64,000 bases of DNA. Source: JBGPHT01 sp041484525 (lineage in GTDB: Bacteria; Acidobacteriota; Terriglobia; Bryobacterales; Bryobacteraceae). Every line of letters starts with the position of its first letter. The first letter of the stretch is position 1. Positions 53,042 through 62,081 of the stretch are shown here, piece after piece. The DNA is taken from assembly GCA_041484525.1 (NCBI GenBank), contig JBGPHT010000011.1, positions 22,275-86,274 of the forward strand, read 5' to 3'. The notes under the pieces are model-generated. The model saw only the letters and a program-made list of their open reading frames with translations, had not been told where the DNA came from and made no database searches. Position numbers and translations under genes: made by a program.

Positions 53042-53589
53042 GAACCCTCTTTCTACTTCCTGTTATTCTTCTGGCCGCCTGCATCCAACCCAAGCCGCTC
53101 CCCATCCTCGGCCAGGTCCCCGAGTTCCAACTCACCGCTGAAACCGGCCAGCCCTTCGACGGCCGCTCGCTCGATGGCCGCATCTGGGTTGCCAACTTCA
53201 TCTACACCACCTGCGACGGTCCCTGCCCCATGATGAGTCGGCAGATGCACCAGGTGCAGCTCCGCACTGTCGAGACGCCCGATGTGCGGCTGATCTCCTT
53301 CACCGTCGACCCGGCCCACGACACTCCTCAAGTGCTCGCTGCCTACTCCAAGCACTTTAAGGCCGAGCCCGATCGCTGGACTTTCCTTACCGGGGACCAG
53401 GCCAGCCTGTCCGACCTCGGCCTCAAGGGTTTCAAGCTGAACAGCGTCGATGGCAGCCTCACGCATAGCACCCGATTCGTGCTGGTGGACCGCCGCCGCC
53501 GCATCCGCGGCTACTACATTTCCGCGGAAGATAGTTTCATGAAAAACCTCCTGCACGACATCCGGCAACTGGAGCGCGACAGCTCGTGA
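53038..53589 (+). CDS. Sco1/SenC-family copper chaperone
   Basis: The 183-residue lipoprotein (lipobox VILLAAC) has a thioredoxin-like fold with the copper-binding cysteines in YTTCDGPCPMM (CxxxC) and the conserved His in LTHSTRFVLVD. Sco proteins deliver copper to the CuA site of cytochrome c oxidase in the periplasm. Neighbours ctaB and DUF420 support oxidase assembly. It overlaps both flanking genes by four bases. Confidence 0.95.
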   Translation: MRTLFLLPVILLAACIQPKPLPILGQVPEFQLTAETGQPFDGRSLDGRIWVANFIYTTCDGPCPMMSRQMHQVQLRTVETPDVRLISFTVDPAHDTPQVLAAYSKHFKAEPDRWTFLTGDQASLSDLGLKGFKLNSVDGSLTHSTRFVLVDRRRRIRGYYISAEDSFMKNLLHDIRQLERDSS

Positions 53590-53996
53590 TCTCCATCCTG
53601 CCCTCCATCAACGCCTTCCTCAACGCGACCGCCGCCGTGCTGTTGGTCTGGGGCTACCTGCTGATCCGCCGCAAGCGTGTCGCGACGCATCGCAAAGTAA
53701 TGCTGACCGCGTTCGTCACGTCGTGCCTCTTTCTGGTTTGCTACATTGTCTATCACGTACAGGTGGGCAGCGTGCCGTTTCAAGGGACCGGCGCCATCCG
53801 CACGGTCTACTTCAGCATCCTCATCACCCACACCATTCTCGCCGCCACCGTCCCGGTACTGGCCATCATTACTCTGCGGCGCGGCCTGGCCGCCCGCTAC
53901 GACCGCCACCGCCAGATCGCCCGATGGACGCTTCCCATCTGGCTCTACGTCAGCGTCACCGGCGTGGTGGTCTACGTGATGCTGTATCACCTGTAA
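53586..53996 (+). CDS. DUF420 membrane protein
   Basis: The 136-residue protein starts at GTG 53586 and has four predicted membrane helices with conserved histidines (ATHRKVMLTAF, YHVQVGS, ILITHTILAA, YDRHRQIARWTLPIWLYV). This is the DUF420 pattern, a family found with cytochrome oxidase assembly genes and related in layout to CtaM-like proteins. Its role is not established. It is the last gene of the ctaB-ABC-sco run. Confidence 0.88.
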   Translation: MISILPSINAFLNATAAVLLVWGYLLIRRKRVATHRKVMLTAFVTSCLFLVCYIVYHVQVGSVPFQGTGAIRTVYFSILITHTILAATVPVLAIITLRRGLAARYDRHRQIARWTLPIWLYVSVTGVVVYVMLYHL

Positions 53997-54017
53997 CGTC
54001 TGCTAGAATCCGGCACA

Positions 54018-55157
54018 GTGGCCATCAATCTCAGGTTGTTATTTCAATTATTCTGGCGTCCCGCCGCCGCCATGAGCGCCATCCTGGATCGCGGCAGCCT
54101 TCTTTTTGCCAGCCTCGCGGTGCTCGCCGTTTCGTTGATCCAGGGCGAGTTGTCGGTTGCGTTCTACACGCCGCTGCTGCTCCTGGCAGTGGCTTACGTT
54201 CCCGGCCTGCTGCTGGTCGCGAGCCTCGTCGGCCGCGTGTTGGGATTCGCCCCGGATTTCCGCCGGGACTATGCGCCCTTGCTGACTTGCACCGCCATGG
54301 CATGGGCCGCCATCAACCTTCCTGTGGTGCCGCTGCCGTGGCTGATTCGTGAACCTATCGTCGCCACGGCGCTCGCCGGGCTGGCTCTTGTCTACTTTCT
54401 GGTGCTCGTCTTCTTCGCGGTGCGGACAGTCTTCGGCGCGTCGAACGGCGCCGCCGCGGTCACCACGCTGCTCTCCTGGATTCCGCTGGTCTTGGTGGCC
54501 GTGGCCTGGCGGCCGATCCATATGGTGCTGATGTACCTGGCCTCGCCGTTCTTCCTCTTTTACGCCTGGTATTATCTCGGCGGCGAGTTCAATAATCTCG
54601 GCGCGGGACTGCGCGCGCGGCAGAATTTCCGGCGCATGTTGGACGCCGCCACCGTGAATCCGCATGATGGCGAAGCGCAGTATCAGCTTGGACTGATCTA
54701 CCAGCAGCGGCGCCAGTATTCGGAAGCCCTCGAGCGCTTTCGCAAAGCCGTCGCCATCGATCCCACCGAGACCGACGCGCATTTTCAGTTGGGCCGCATC
54801 GCGCGCGAGCAAGGCCGCATTCCGGACGCAGTCGCGCATTTTCAGATCGTTCTCCGGCAGGATGAAAAGCACAACTTGCACGAAATCCACCGTGAGATCG
54901 GCGCTGCCTACCTGGCGGCCGGACAGATCGAGGACGCGCGGCGGGAACTCTCGCTCTATACGGAGCGCCGCGAGTACGATCCAGAGGGCCTGTACTATTA
55001 CGGGCAGGTGCTCGAACGGCTGGGCGACGCGCCGCAAGCTCGGGAGATGTATACGCGCGCCGTCGAAGCCGCACGAACCGCGCCGCGCTATCGCCAGCCA
55101 TTCACTGCCCGATGGAGCCGGCTGGCGGAGAAGCAGCTCCGTAACTTGCCGCGCTGA
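54018..55157 (+). CDS. Membrane protein with C-terminal TPR repeats
   Basis: GTG 54018 gives 379 residues. The N-terminal half has five or so membrane helices (residues about 30-190) resembling Yip1-like proteins, followed by TPR repeats (about 205-370: EAQYQLGLIYQQRRQYSEALERFRKAVAID, DAHFQLGRIAREQGRIPDAVAHFQIVL). The gene follows DUF420 by 21 bp and may be part of the same transcript, though its function seems unrelated to oxidase assembly. Confidence 0.83.
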   Translation: MAINLRLLFQLFWRPAAAMSAILDRGSLLFASLAVLAVSLIQGELSVAFYTPLLLLAVAYVPGLLLVASLVGRVLGFAPDFRRDYAPLLTCTAMAWAAINLPVVPLPWLIREPIVATALAGLALVYFLVLVFFAVRTVFGASNGAAAVTTLLSWIPLVLVAVAWRPIHMVLMYLASPFFLFYAWYYLGGEFNNLGAGLRARQNFRRMLDAATVNPHDGEAQYQLGLIYQQRRQYSEALERFRKAVAIDPTETDAHFQLGRIAREQGRIPDAVAHFQIVLRQDEKHNLHEIHREIGAAYLAAGQIEDARRELSLYTERREYDPEGLYYYGQVLERLGDAPQAREMYTRAVEAARTAPRYRQPFTARWSRLAEKQLRNLPR

Positions 55158-55217
55158 ATTTCTCCCGCATTCTCTCTGCACTCTTCGCGGCTTGTCGGCG
55201 TCATCTTCTCAGAAGCT

Positions 55218-56711
55218 ATGCCGAAGTGGTTGCTGTTCGCGGCGGCGGCCGGAGTCCTGCACGCCGCGGTCATCCGCGGCACTGTGGTCGAGCATCAGTC
55301 CGGCCACCCGCTGGCCCGCGCGCTGGTGGCAATCGAACCCGTTTCGGGCACACCGGGAAAAGTGCGATCCGTTCGCACCAACCTGTCCGGCGTTTTCGAA
55401 TTCTCCGCGCTCTCCGCCGGCGCCTACCTCGTCAACGTCTCGCGCCGCGCCTTCGCCCCCGTGCAGTACGGCCAGAAACGGTGGAAGGCGGCGGGCGTGC
55501 CCGTAGTTGTGGACGAAGCCGGCTCCGCAATTCTCAACATCCGCCTGGCGCGCTACGGCGCCATCACCGGTACCCTGCTCGACGAAAATGGCGTCGCCCT
55601 GCCGGAGCATGAGGTAGTGGCCTATCTGAACACACGCCCTCCGCGCCTGGCCGCGCGCGGCACCACGGACGATCGCGGCATGTACCGCATCTACGGCCTC
55701 GAGCCGGGCGCCTACCTCATCCGCACCGCCGCCAGGGACTACGACGAGGGTTCCTACCTGCCCACTTTCGCGCGCGAATCCGCGACCGTCGATCTCGCTC
55801 TCCCCGTCGAAGTCGTGCTCGACCAGGACACGACCGATGCCAACGTCCGTCCCGCGCCCGGCCGCCTGTTCTCCGTGTCGGGACGCGCCATCACATCGCC
55901 GAGGGCTCCCGCCACCGTGACCCTGGTTTCCGACATGGGCTCGCAGACCACCACGTCCGATTCCGACGGCCGCTTCCAGTTCAAGCCGGAAGCCCCAGGC
56001 CAGTACGAGGTCTACGCGCAGTCGTCCGGCGCGCGCGGCCTCAACGCTGCTTTCCAGCCGCTCGCCCTCGACCGCGACCGCGACATCGGCGTCACGCTCT
56101 CGCCACTCCCCACTTTGGAAGTGCGGATCGCCGATACCAGGGGCCAGTCCGTGGACGCGCCCGGCATCCAGATACTGTCGCGCCGCAAAGACCTGTCGGG
56201 TGACGGTAAGCCCAACACACTCCGGCTGAAGGACGGAAGCGCGCAGTTGATGCCTGGCCGCTGGGACCTCTCGCTGGCTCCCACGCCCGGCTATGTTGTG
56301 GCGAAATTCAGCGGCCCTCGCGCCGAGGAGACCGGCGGTCCCGATGGCTGGCACGAAATTTCCGTCGCCGGCAACGGCGCCTTCCCGGTGATCTTCACGC
56401 TTTCGTCGAACCCGGGTGCCGTACACGGAATCGTGAAATCCGCGGGCGATCCCGTTCCCGGCGCGCCCGTGTATCTCGAAGCCTACGATCCCGACCGGCG
56501 CCGCCGGCTCGCCGATCTGCGCACCGTCCGCACTGATACTCGCGGCCGCTATACGTTCGCAGGCCTCGCGCCCGGCCTCTACCGCATTCTCAGCACGTTC
56601 GAATTCAACGCTCCCGAATCCTCCGACCTGGACGCTTCGGGTGCCGGCATGTTCCGCCTCGAGGAGGGCCGCGACGAGCCGCTCGACCTGGATCTCTATG
56701 TCATCCGCTAA
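55218..56711 (+). CDS. Carboxypeptidase-regulatory-like secreted protein, tandem copy A
   Basis: The 497-residue product has a signal peptide (MPKWLLFAAAAGVLHA) and repeated regulatory-like beta-sandwich domains with the patterns GVFEFSALSAGAYLVNVS, GMYRIYGLEPGAYLIRT and RYTFAGLAPGLYRILSTFEF. Such domains occur in secreted or outer-membrane proteins of Acidobacteria, where they may act in adhesion or as surface layers. No catalytic motif is visible. The next gene is a paralogue of the same length, starting 14 bases before this one ends. Confidence 0.85.
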   Translation: MPKWLLFAAAAGVLHAAVIRGTVVEHQSGHPLARALVAIEPVSGTPGKVRSVRTNLSGVFEFSALSAGAYLVNVSRRAFAPVQYGQKRWKAAGVPVVVDEAGSAILNIRLARYGAITGTLLDENGVALPEHEVVAYLNTRPPRLAARGTTDDRGMYRIYGLEPGAYLIRTAARDYDEGSYLPTFARESATVDLALPVEVVLDQDTTDANVRPAPGRLFSVSGRAITSPRAPATVTLVSDMGSQTTTSDSDGRFQFKPEAPGQYEVYAQSSGARGLNAAFQPLALDRDRDIGVTLSPLPTLEVRIADTRGQSVDAPGIQILSRRKDLSGDGKPNTLRLKDGSAQLMPGRWDLSLAPTPGYVVAKFSGPRAEETGGPDGWHEISVAGNGAFPVIFTLSSNPGAVHGIVKSAGDPVPGAPVYLEAYDPDRRRRLADLRTVRTDTRGRYTFAGLAPGLYRILSTFEFNAPESSDLDASGAGMFRLEEGRDEPLDLDLYVIR

Positions 56712-58191
56712 CACCAGATGGCTGCTGTTGGCGGCGGCCGCCGTGTCGATGCAGGCGGCCGTCATCCGAGGCGTCGTGGTGGACCACCAGTCCGGGCGGC
56801 CGCTAGCCCGCGCGCTGGTGGCGCTGCAGCCTCTCTCGGGCGCGGGCGATCATCTCACCGTCCGCACCAATCAGTACGGCGTATTCGAATTCCCGCCGCT
56901 CGCTGGTGGAGCCTACGTCGTGGCTGCGGTGCGCCGTTCCTTCGCGCGCGTCGAGTATGGCCAGAAAAACATCAAGGCCGCTGGCCTGCCGATCGTGATC
57001 GAGGAAAGCGCCTCCACGTTTTTGAATATTCGTTTGCCCAAATTCGGCGCCATCACCGGCACCGTGCTGGATGAAAACGATGTCGGCCTGCCGGAACACG
57101 AAGTGGCCGCCTACCTGAACACCCGCCCGCCGCGCCTGGTGACGCGCGTCAAAGCCGACGATCGCGGCGTCTATCGCCTGGCCGGCCTGGCTCCCGGCAC
57201 GTACCTGGTGCGCACCGTCGGCAAGCTGTATGACGAGGACAGCTATCTGCCGACTTACTCGCCCGAGTCGACCGCCCTCGATCAGGGGCGGACCGTCGAA
57301 GTCGTGCTCGATCAGGACACGGCCAACGTGAACGTGCGCCCCAAGCCGGGCCAGTTGTTCACGCTCGCCGGCTCCATCGTGCCGCCGCAGCAGGTCAACC
57401 TGACACTGGTTTCGGATACGGGCCGCCAGACCACCACCGCCGCCGGGACCTTCGAATTCCGCGGACTTCCACCCGGTCCCTACCAGTTGTTCGCCGACAT
57501 GCCCCAGGAGAGACTCGGCGCGTACACCATGCTCTCGCTCGATCGCGACCGCACCGAAGTCAACCTGGGCCTTCACAGGTACGGGGAAGTCGATGTCAGC
57601 TTTCTGGATGGCAAAGGTGGAGCCGTCGATCCCTCGCGCATGCAGGTGATGGCGCGCCGCGTAGATCTGGCTGGTGAAGGCGAGCCCGTCCGCGTCCGCA
57701 GCGTCAGGCGCGCTCCTGTGCCCATGCCGCCCGGACCGTGGGAGTTCACGGTTACGCCCATGCCGGATTTCGCCGTAGTGGGGTTCAGCGCGATACCGCG
57801 TGAGCGTGTCGTCGAGAAAGCGCGCCCTGACGCGTGGAATCCGGTGACGCTGGCCTCCGGCGGCGCCTACATCCGGTTCTCGCTAACCGCGGCGCCCGCT
57901 GCCTTCCACGGCGCCGTGAAATCCGGTAGCGACACTGTGGCCGGCGCGCCAGTTTTTCTCGAAACCCTCGACCCCGATACCGGCCGCCGCCTCGCCGACC
58001 TGCGCGTCACCCGCACCGACGGCCACGGCCAATACCGCTTCACGGGTCTCGCGCCCGGCGCTTACCGCATCCTAAGCACGTTTGAATTCCAGGCCCCGGA
58101 AGTAACCGACCTGGACGCCGCCGCCAAGCTGATCCGCGCCTCCGGATCGCAAGACGACCTGCAGGATCTGGAGCTCTACATCATCCGCTGA
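56698..58191 (+). CDS. Carboxypeptidase-regulatory-like secreted protein, tandem copy B
   Basis: ATG 56698 gives 497 residues with a signal peptide (MSSANTRWLLLAAAAVSMQA); further upstream starts in frame lie inside copy A. It matches copy A along its length (AVIRGVVVDHQSGRPLARALVAL; YGQKNIKAAGLPIVIEE; PEHEVAAYLNTRPPRL; ITGTVLDEN). The two are products of a local duplication with clear divergence in the central region. The convergent SDR gene lies six bases beyond its end. Confidence 0.85.
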   Translation: MSSANTRWLLLAAAAVSMQAAVIRGVVVDHQSGRPLARALVALQPLSGAGDHLTVRTNQYGVFEFPPLAGGAYVVAAVRRSFARVEYGQKNIKAAGLPIVIEESASTFLNIRLPKFGAITGTVLDENDVGLPEHEVAAYLNTRPPRLVTRVKADDRGVYRLAGLAPGTYLVRTVGKLYDEDSYLPTYSPESTALDQGRTVEVVLDQDTANVNVRPKPGQLFTLAGSIVPPQQVNLTLVSDTGRQTTTAAGTFEFRGLPPGPYQLFADMPQERLGAYTMLSLDRDRTEVNLGLHRYGEVDVSFLDGKGGAVDPSRMQVMARRVDLAGEGEPVRVRSVRRAPVPMPPGPWEFTVTPMPDFAVVGFSAIPRERVVEKARPDAWNPVTLASGGAYIRFSLTAAPAAFHGAVKSGSDTVAGAPVFLETLDPDTGRRLADLRVTRTDGHGQYRFTGLAPGAYRILSTFEFQAPEVTDLDAAAKLIRASGSQDDLQDLELYIIR

Positions 58192-58197
58192 TTAGCC

Positions 58198-58950
58198 CTA
58201 CAAACTCCGCAGATGGAACCCGCCGTCCACATCCAGCACCTGGCCGGTGGAGTAATCCAGCAGGCCGTCGGCGATCGCCCGCACCGCCTTCGCCACGTCC
58301 GAGCCCTCGCCCATGCGCCGCTGCGGCACCAGTCCACCCGCGATCAGATCCTCATACTTCTTCTCCACCTTCGCGATCATGTCGGTGCGAATGATCCCCG
58401 GCCGGATCTCGAAAACCTTCACCCCTACGTCCGCCAACCGCTGGGCATAGAGCGCCACCGACATGCTCAGCCCCGCTTTCGAAATGCAATACTCGCCGCG
58501 GTTCACCGACGCCGTGTAGGACGAAATCGACGTCACGAATACGATCCGCCCTGCGCCGTGCTCTACCATCCAGCGTGCCGCCTGCTGGGTCAGAAAGTGC
58601 GGCCCTTTCAGATTGGTCGCCACCAGTTCGTCGAAGCTCTCCTCGGTGGCATCGAGCAGATCGCGCCGTTCGCGCGGCGCCATGCCGGCGTTGTTCACGA
58701 GCAGATCCAGGGTGCCGAACCGCTCGTGCGCGAACCGCATCAGCCCGTCGCGATCCGCGCCCGACGCCACGTCGCACTGGAAGATCTCGCAGCCGGTTTC
58801 GGCCTGCAAGCTCTCGGCGGCATCGCGCCGGCCGCGATAGGTTCCGATCACGGTGTGGGTTTTGGCCAACTCCGTGGCGATGGCGCGGCCGATCCCCCGG
58901 CTCGCGCCCGTGACAATGCTGGTTGGCTTCGGCAACAACGGCTGCGTCAC
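58198..58950 (-). CDS. Short-chain dehydrogenase/reductase
   Basis: The 250-residue protein has the cofactor motif TGASRGIG (14-21), NNAG (about 87-90), the catalytic Ser in VTSISSYT and the Tyr-x-x-x-Lys in EYCISK, then the PG motif and a C-terminal GQVLDVDGGFH. This is the classical SDR pattern for 3-oxoacyl-ACP or similar carbonyl reduction. Substrate is unknown. It overlaps the upstream glycine-zipper gene by four bases, so the two are co-transcribed. Confidence 0.93.
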   Translation of the reverse strand: MTQPLLPKPTSIVTGASRGIGRAIATELAKTHTVIGTYRGRRDAAESLQAETGCEIFQCDVASGADRDGLMRFAHERFGTLDLLVNNAGMAPRERRDLLDATEESFDELVATNLKGPHFLTQQAARWMVEHGAGRIVFVTSISSYTASVNRGEYCISKAGLSMSVALYAQRLADVGVKVFEIRPGIIRTDMIAKVEKKYEDLIAGGLVPQRRMGEGSDVAKAVRAIADGLLDYSTGQVLDVDGGFHLRSL

Positions 58951-59789
58951 AGCTTGACGGGGTTATCCAATACGAACGTCAGGCGCGTCTCCGACGGAAT
59001 CCTCACGCGCTGCCCCTTGGTGACGACCTCGGCTCCGGCCCCTGCCGCAGCGCCGGCGCCCGCGCCGATGGCTGCACCTTTGCCGCCGCCGGCAATCGCG
59101 CCGATGATCGCGCCCACTGCCGCCGTGCCGCCGGCCACCTTCGCCGTGCGCTCGCCGCGCGACGAACTTTCGCGGGACACCGTCTGCGTGTTGATGTCCA
59201 CCATCCGGCCGTTCACGCGCACCGACACCAAGTCGAGCGTGAGTTCCGCGCGGCCCGTCAACTTGCCCGATTCCTTCGAATCCACCAGCTTCACCGTGAC
59301 GTCGGCGCCTCGCGGGATCACCGTCTCGCCGTTGAGCATCACCGGCTCATCCAGGGCGGCGGCGAAGGTCTGGCCAAGGCGTGCGGTTTCCGAATCCACG
59401 CCGTCGATCATCCGGATCGACACGTTCGTCCCCGCGGGCAACTCCACCAGGTCCCGTTGCACGGCTGCAGGAGGCGGGGCCGTTTCGGGCCGCATTACAT
59501 TGCTCTCCGTGCGCCGGATCGTCGGACGCTGCTCTTCCACTGGATCCGCGTGCCGCAGCGTCGGCCGCGACTCTTCTGCCGCCAGCGTCGACGCGGTGCC
59601 GCGGAATTCGATCCGCGAGACATCCGAAATATCCAGCGTCTCGATCCGGTCCCCGACCTCGACCTTCACCTGCCGGGCGGTCCCACCCAAATATGTGCCA
59701 TTGATTACGCGGCCGTTCTTCAAAATAATCGTGTCCGCGAACAGGGCCGTGGCCGCCACAAAAACCATCGCTAAGCGTAAAAGGCGCAT
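58947..59789 (-). CDS. Secreted glycine-zipper protein
   Basis: The 280-residue protein has a signal peptide (MRLLRLAMVFVAATALFA). An N-terminal strand-rich part (about 20-65, DTIILKNGRVINGTYLGGT) resembles small Sm-like or nucleotide-fold domains used as structural folds in such proteins. A middle domain (about 115-220) is followed by a glycine zipper (AVGAIIGAIAGGGKGAAIGA...), which can insert in membranes or self-associate. Acidobacteria often encode such proteins; no function is known. It is directly upstream of the SDR gene. Confidence 0.78.
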   Translation of the reverse strand: MRLLRLAMVFVAATALFADTIILKNGRVINGTYLGGTARQVKVEVGDRIETLDISDVSRIEFRGTASTLAAEESRPTLRHADPVEEQRPTIRRTESNVMRPETAPPPAAVQRDLVELPAGTNVSIRMIDGVDSETARLGQTFAAALDEPVMLNGETVIPRGADVTVKLVDSKESGKLTGRAELTLDLVSVRVNGRMVDINTQTVSRESSSRGERTAKVAGGTAAVGAIIGAIAGGGKGAAIGAGAGAAAGAGAEVVTKGQRVRIPSETRLTFVLDNPVKL

Positions 59790-59844
59790 ATGTCTTCCCT
59801 CTCACTATTGTACGCGCGAAGCACACCAAATCGGTTCAAGAGAA

Positions 59845-60708
59845 TTACCGGCGCCGCGCCGATTCCGCGACCGCCCGCCCCTGCTGGTAGCCCTGCCGGT
59901 AAAGCTCTCTATGTTCTTGACGCGTCAGCCGGGCACTGGAATTATGCAGCCGCTCCAATCCCTTTCCCACGACGTAAGTTCCAGCGTATGCTATCGCACC
60001 TTTCGGAATCAGCCCGCCGCCCAGCGGGATATGTCCGGCCAATTCGCGTGCCAAGGCGCGCCATCCGAAAGCACTCGCACCGATCGCCAGCACCTCCGCC
60101 TTCTGATGCGCCAGACCGGAGTCTTTCCCGCATGCCGCTGCAATCAGGAATGCCATGCGGACCTGGTTCGCCGTGAGAAACGCCGTGTCCGACGCGAACT
60201 CGCCGAAGGCCCACGGTATCTCGATCAGGTTCGGTACCACGTTGGGCAGCGCCGTCACGATGGCGAACATCGCGTTTTCGCGAGCCACCGAGTTGATGAT
60301 GCGGTCTACCACCGGTTTGCGGAACGGTAGAAGGTGCCGGGCCAACGCCAGCGACAGGTTATCGTGGTCGTGCAGGATTTCGGCGATTGTCGTTTCCGGT
60401 TGTTCACGATACAAAATGTAGGCGCCGTCCGGACACGGCACGCCTTCCTCGTACAGAACCACGTCCACCTTCTGCGGTGCGCCCGGATCCCCTGCGCGGA
60501 ATACCATTTCGAGCAGCGGCATCCTGACGTTGCGCGGAAGGGAAGCGGGAATGAGAAAATCCTCCATGTCCGCGTACCCCTGACCGCTGTTCGCCACTAA
60601 CCCGATGCTCACCGGCCGCTCGGCGCGGCTTTGTACCTCAGCGGGATTCAAGAGGGAGACGGCGGCACGGGCCTGTTTTATGAGTCTGAGCATACTTCCT
60701 TTCGCCAT
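59845..60708 (-). CDS. DUF697-domain protein
   Basis: The 287-residue protein has an unassigned N-terminal domain (residues about 25-110, SIGLVANSGQGYADMEDFLIP) and a C-terminal DUF697-like domain (about 150-270). The latter includes VTALPNVVPNLIEIPWAFG, LTANQVRMAFLIAAACGKD and GLIPKGAIAYAGTYVVGKGL. DUF697 proteins are membrane-associated and often found with GTPases of the YcjX/EngA-like group; none is adjacent here. The C-terminus is a charged helix. It diverges from the permease gene. Confidence 0.75.
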   Translation of the reverse strand: MAKGSMLRLIKQARAAVSLLNPAEVQSRAERPVSIGLVANSGQGYADMEDFLIPASLPRNVRMPLLEMVFRAGDPGAPQKVDVVLYEEGVPCPDGAYILYREQPETTIAEILHDHDNLSLALARHLLPFRKPVVDRIINSVARENAMFAIVTALPNVVPNLIEIPWAFGEFASDTAFLTANQVRMAFLIAAACGKDSGLAHQKAEVLAIGASAFGWRALARELAGHIPLGGGLIPKGAIAYAGTYVVGKGLERLHNSSARLTRQEHRELYRQGYQQGRAVAESARRR

Positions 60709-60831
60709 TCTACCGCCTGGCTGATTGGCGCCACAGGAGCGGCGGTGAGAATTAACCCAGAAGGGCCGTCACAGAGCCGCGCGCGGATTTCCGGGAACAA
60801 ACGGCCCGCGACATGCGTCTCCCCAAGACAG

Positions 60832-62079
60832 ATGAAACTGCGTCCGAGCGCATCGTTCTGGGAGGCTGCCCGCATCGCGTTGAGTTCCCTGCAGAAAAAC
60901 AAGCTGCGCAGTTTCCTGACTTTGCTCGGGATCATTCTCGCCACGACTACGTTAATTTCTGTGACGGCGCTCATCCACGGGATGAATGTGTATATCGCCG
61001 AGAAGGTGTCGAACATGGGCGCGGACGGTTTCCGCGTGGTGCGCATGGCGTGGTTCGGCGATTGGGACCCGAAGAAGTTCTTCGAGATGCAGAAGCGTAA
61101 TCCCCAGATCCGGCCGGATGAGTATGACTTTGTAAAGAGCAAAGCCGTTCTGGTGCGGGAGGTCGGGATGATGGCATCGCGTCAGGCGCGGGTGTCGTAC
61201 AAGGGGGACTCCGCGCTGGGCGTCGAAATCGACGGCATCACCGACAATATCCCGGCGATCAACAACGTTCAGGTGGACATCGGCCGCGGCATCACCTACG
61301 AAGAGGTGCGACGGCACGCGCCGGTGGCGTTCGTGGGGAACGATATCCGGGAGCGGTTCTTCGAAGGCCGGGACCCCGTGGGCAAGGCCATCGAGGTGGA
61401 AGGGCGTCCCTACGAAATTATCGGTGTGGCGAAGACGCTGGGAAGCGTTTTCGGAAACTCGCAGGATAATTTCGTGATGATTCCGATCGAGGCGTACTTC
61501 AAGACCTACGGCAATCGCAATGGCATCCGCATGATCGCCAAGGCGGTCGACCAGGAGCATCTCAACGAGGCGCAGGATGAGATCCGCGTACTGCTGCGTT
61601 CCTACCGGCATCTGCGGCCGGGGCAGGATGACAACTTCACCATCTTCGCGTCGGAGACCTTTGTAAATCTTTGGGAACGGCTGACGGCGACCATCGCGGC
61701 GCTGGCAGTAGGGATCGTCTCGGTGTTCATGCTGGTGGGCGGGATCGTGATCATGAACATCATGCTGGCGGTGGTGACGGAACGGACGCACGAAATCGGC
61801 ATCCGCAAATCGCTGGGCGCGCGGCGGCGCGATATTCTGAGCCAGTTCCTGGTGGAGTCGTCCGTGCTGGCGGGGACCGGCGGGCTGATCGGCGTGACCA
61901 TAGCTTGGCTCGCGGCAGTTCTGGTGCGGAACACGACCTCGGTTCCGATGGCATTACCGTGGACGTCGGTAGTCACCGGCGTCGGTCTGTCGAGCGTGGT
62001 GGGGATGTTCTTCGGCATCTATCCCGCCAAGCGCGCGGCCAAACTCGACCCCATCGAAGCGCTGCGCGTGGAGAGATAA
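60832..62079 (+). CDS. MacB/FtsX-type ABC permease, first of two
   Basis: ATG 60832 gives 415 residues with the MacB layout: an N-terminal membrane helix (LRSFLTLLGIILATTTLISVTAL), a large periplasmic domain (about 60-290), and three C-terminal helices including VSVFMLVGGIVIMNIMLAVV and the EIGIRKSLGARRRDIL motif that contacts the ATPase. It is followed two bases later by a second permease of the same type. No ATPase is in the window, so one must come from elsewhere. The upstream frame to 60631 is rejected because it has no signal and lies in the divergent region. Confidence 0.9.
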   Translation: MKLRPSASFWEAARIALSSLQKNKLRSFLTLLGIILATTTLISVTALIHGMNVYIAEKVSNMGADGFRVVRMAWFGDWDPKKFFEMQKRNPQIRPDEYDFVKSKAVLVREVGMMASRQARVSYKGDSALGVEIDGITDNIPAINNVQVDIGRGITYEEVRRHAPVAFVGNDIRERFFEGRDPVGKAIEVEGRPYEIIGVAKTLGSVFGNSQDNFVMIPIEAYFKTYGNRNGIRMIAKAVDQEHLNEAQDEIRVLLRSYRHLRPGQDDNFTIFASETFVNLWERLTATIAALAVGIVSVFMLVGGIVIMNIMLAVVTERTHEIGIRKSLGARRRDILSQFLVESSVLAGTGGLIGVTIAWLAAVLVRNTTSVPMALPWTSVVTGVGLSSVVGMFFGIYPAKRAAKLDPIEALRVER

Positions 62080-62081
62080 AA

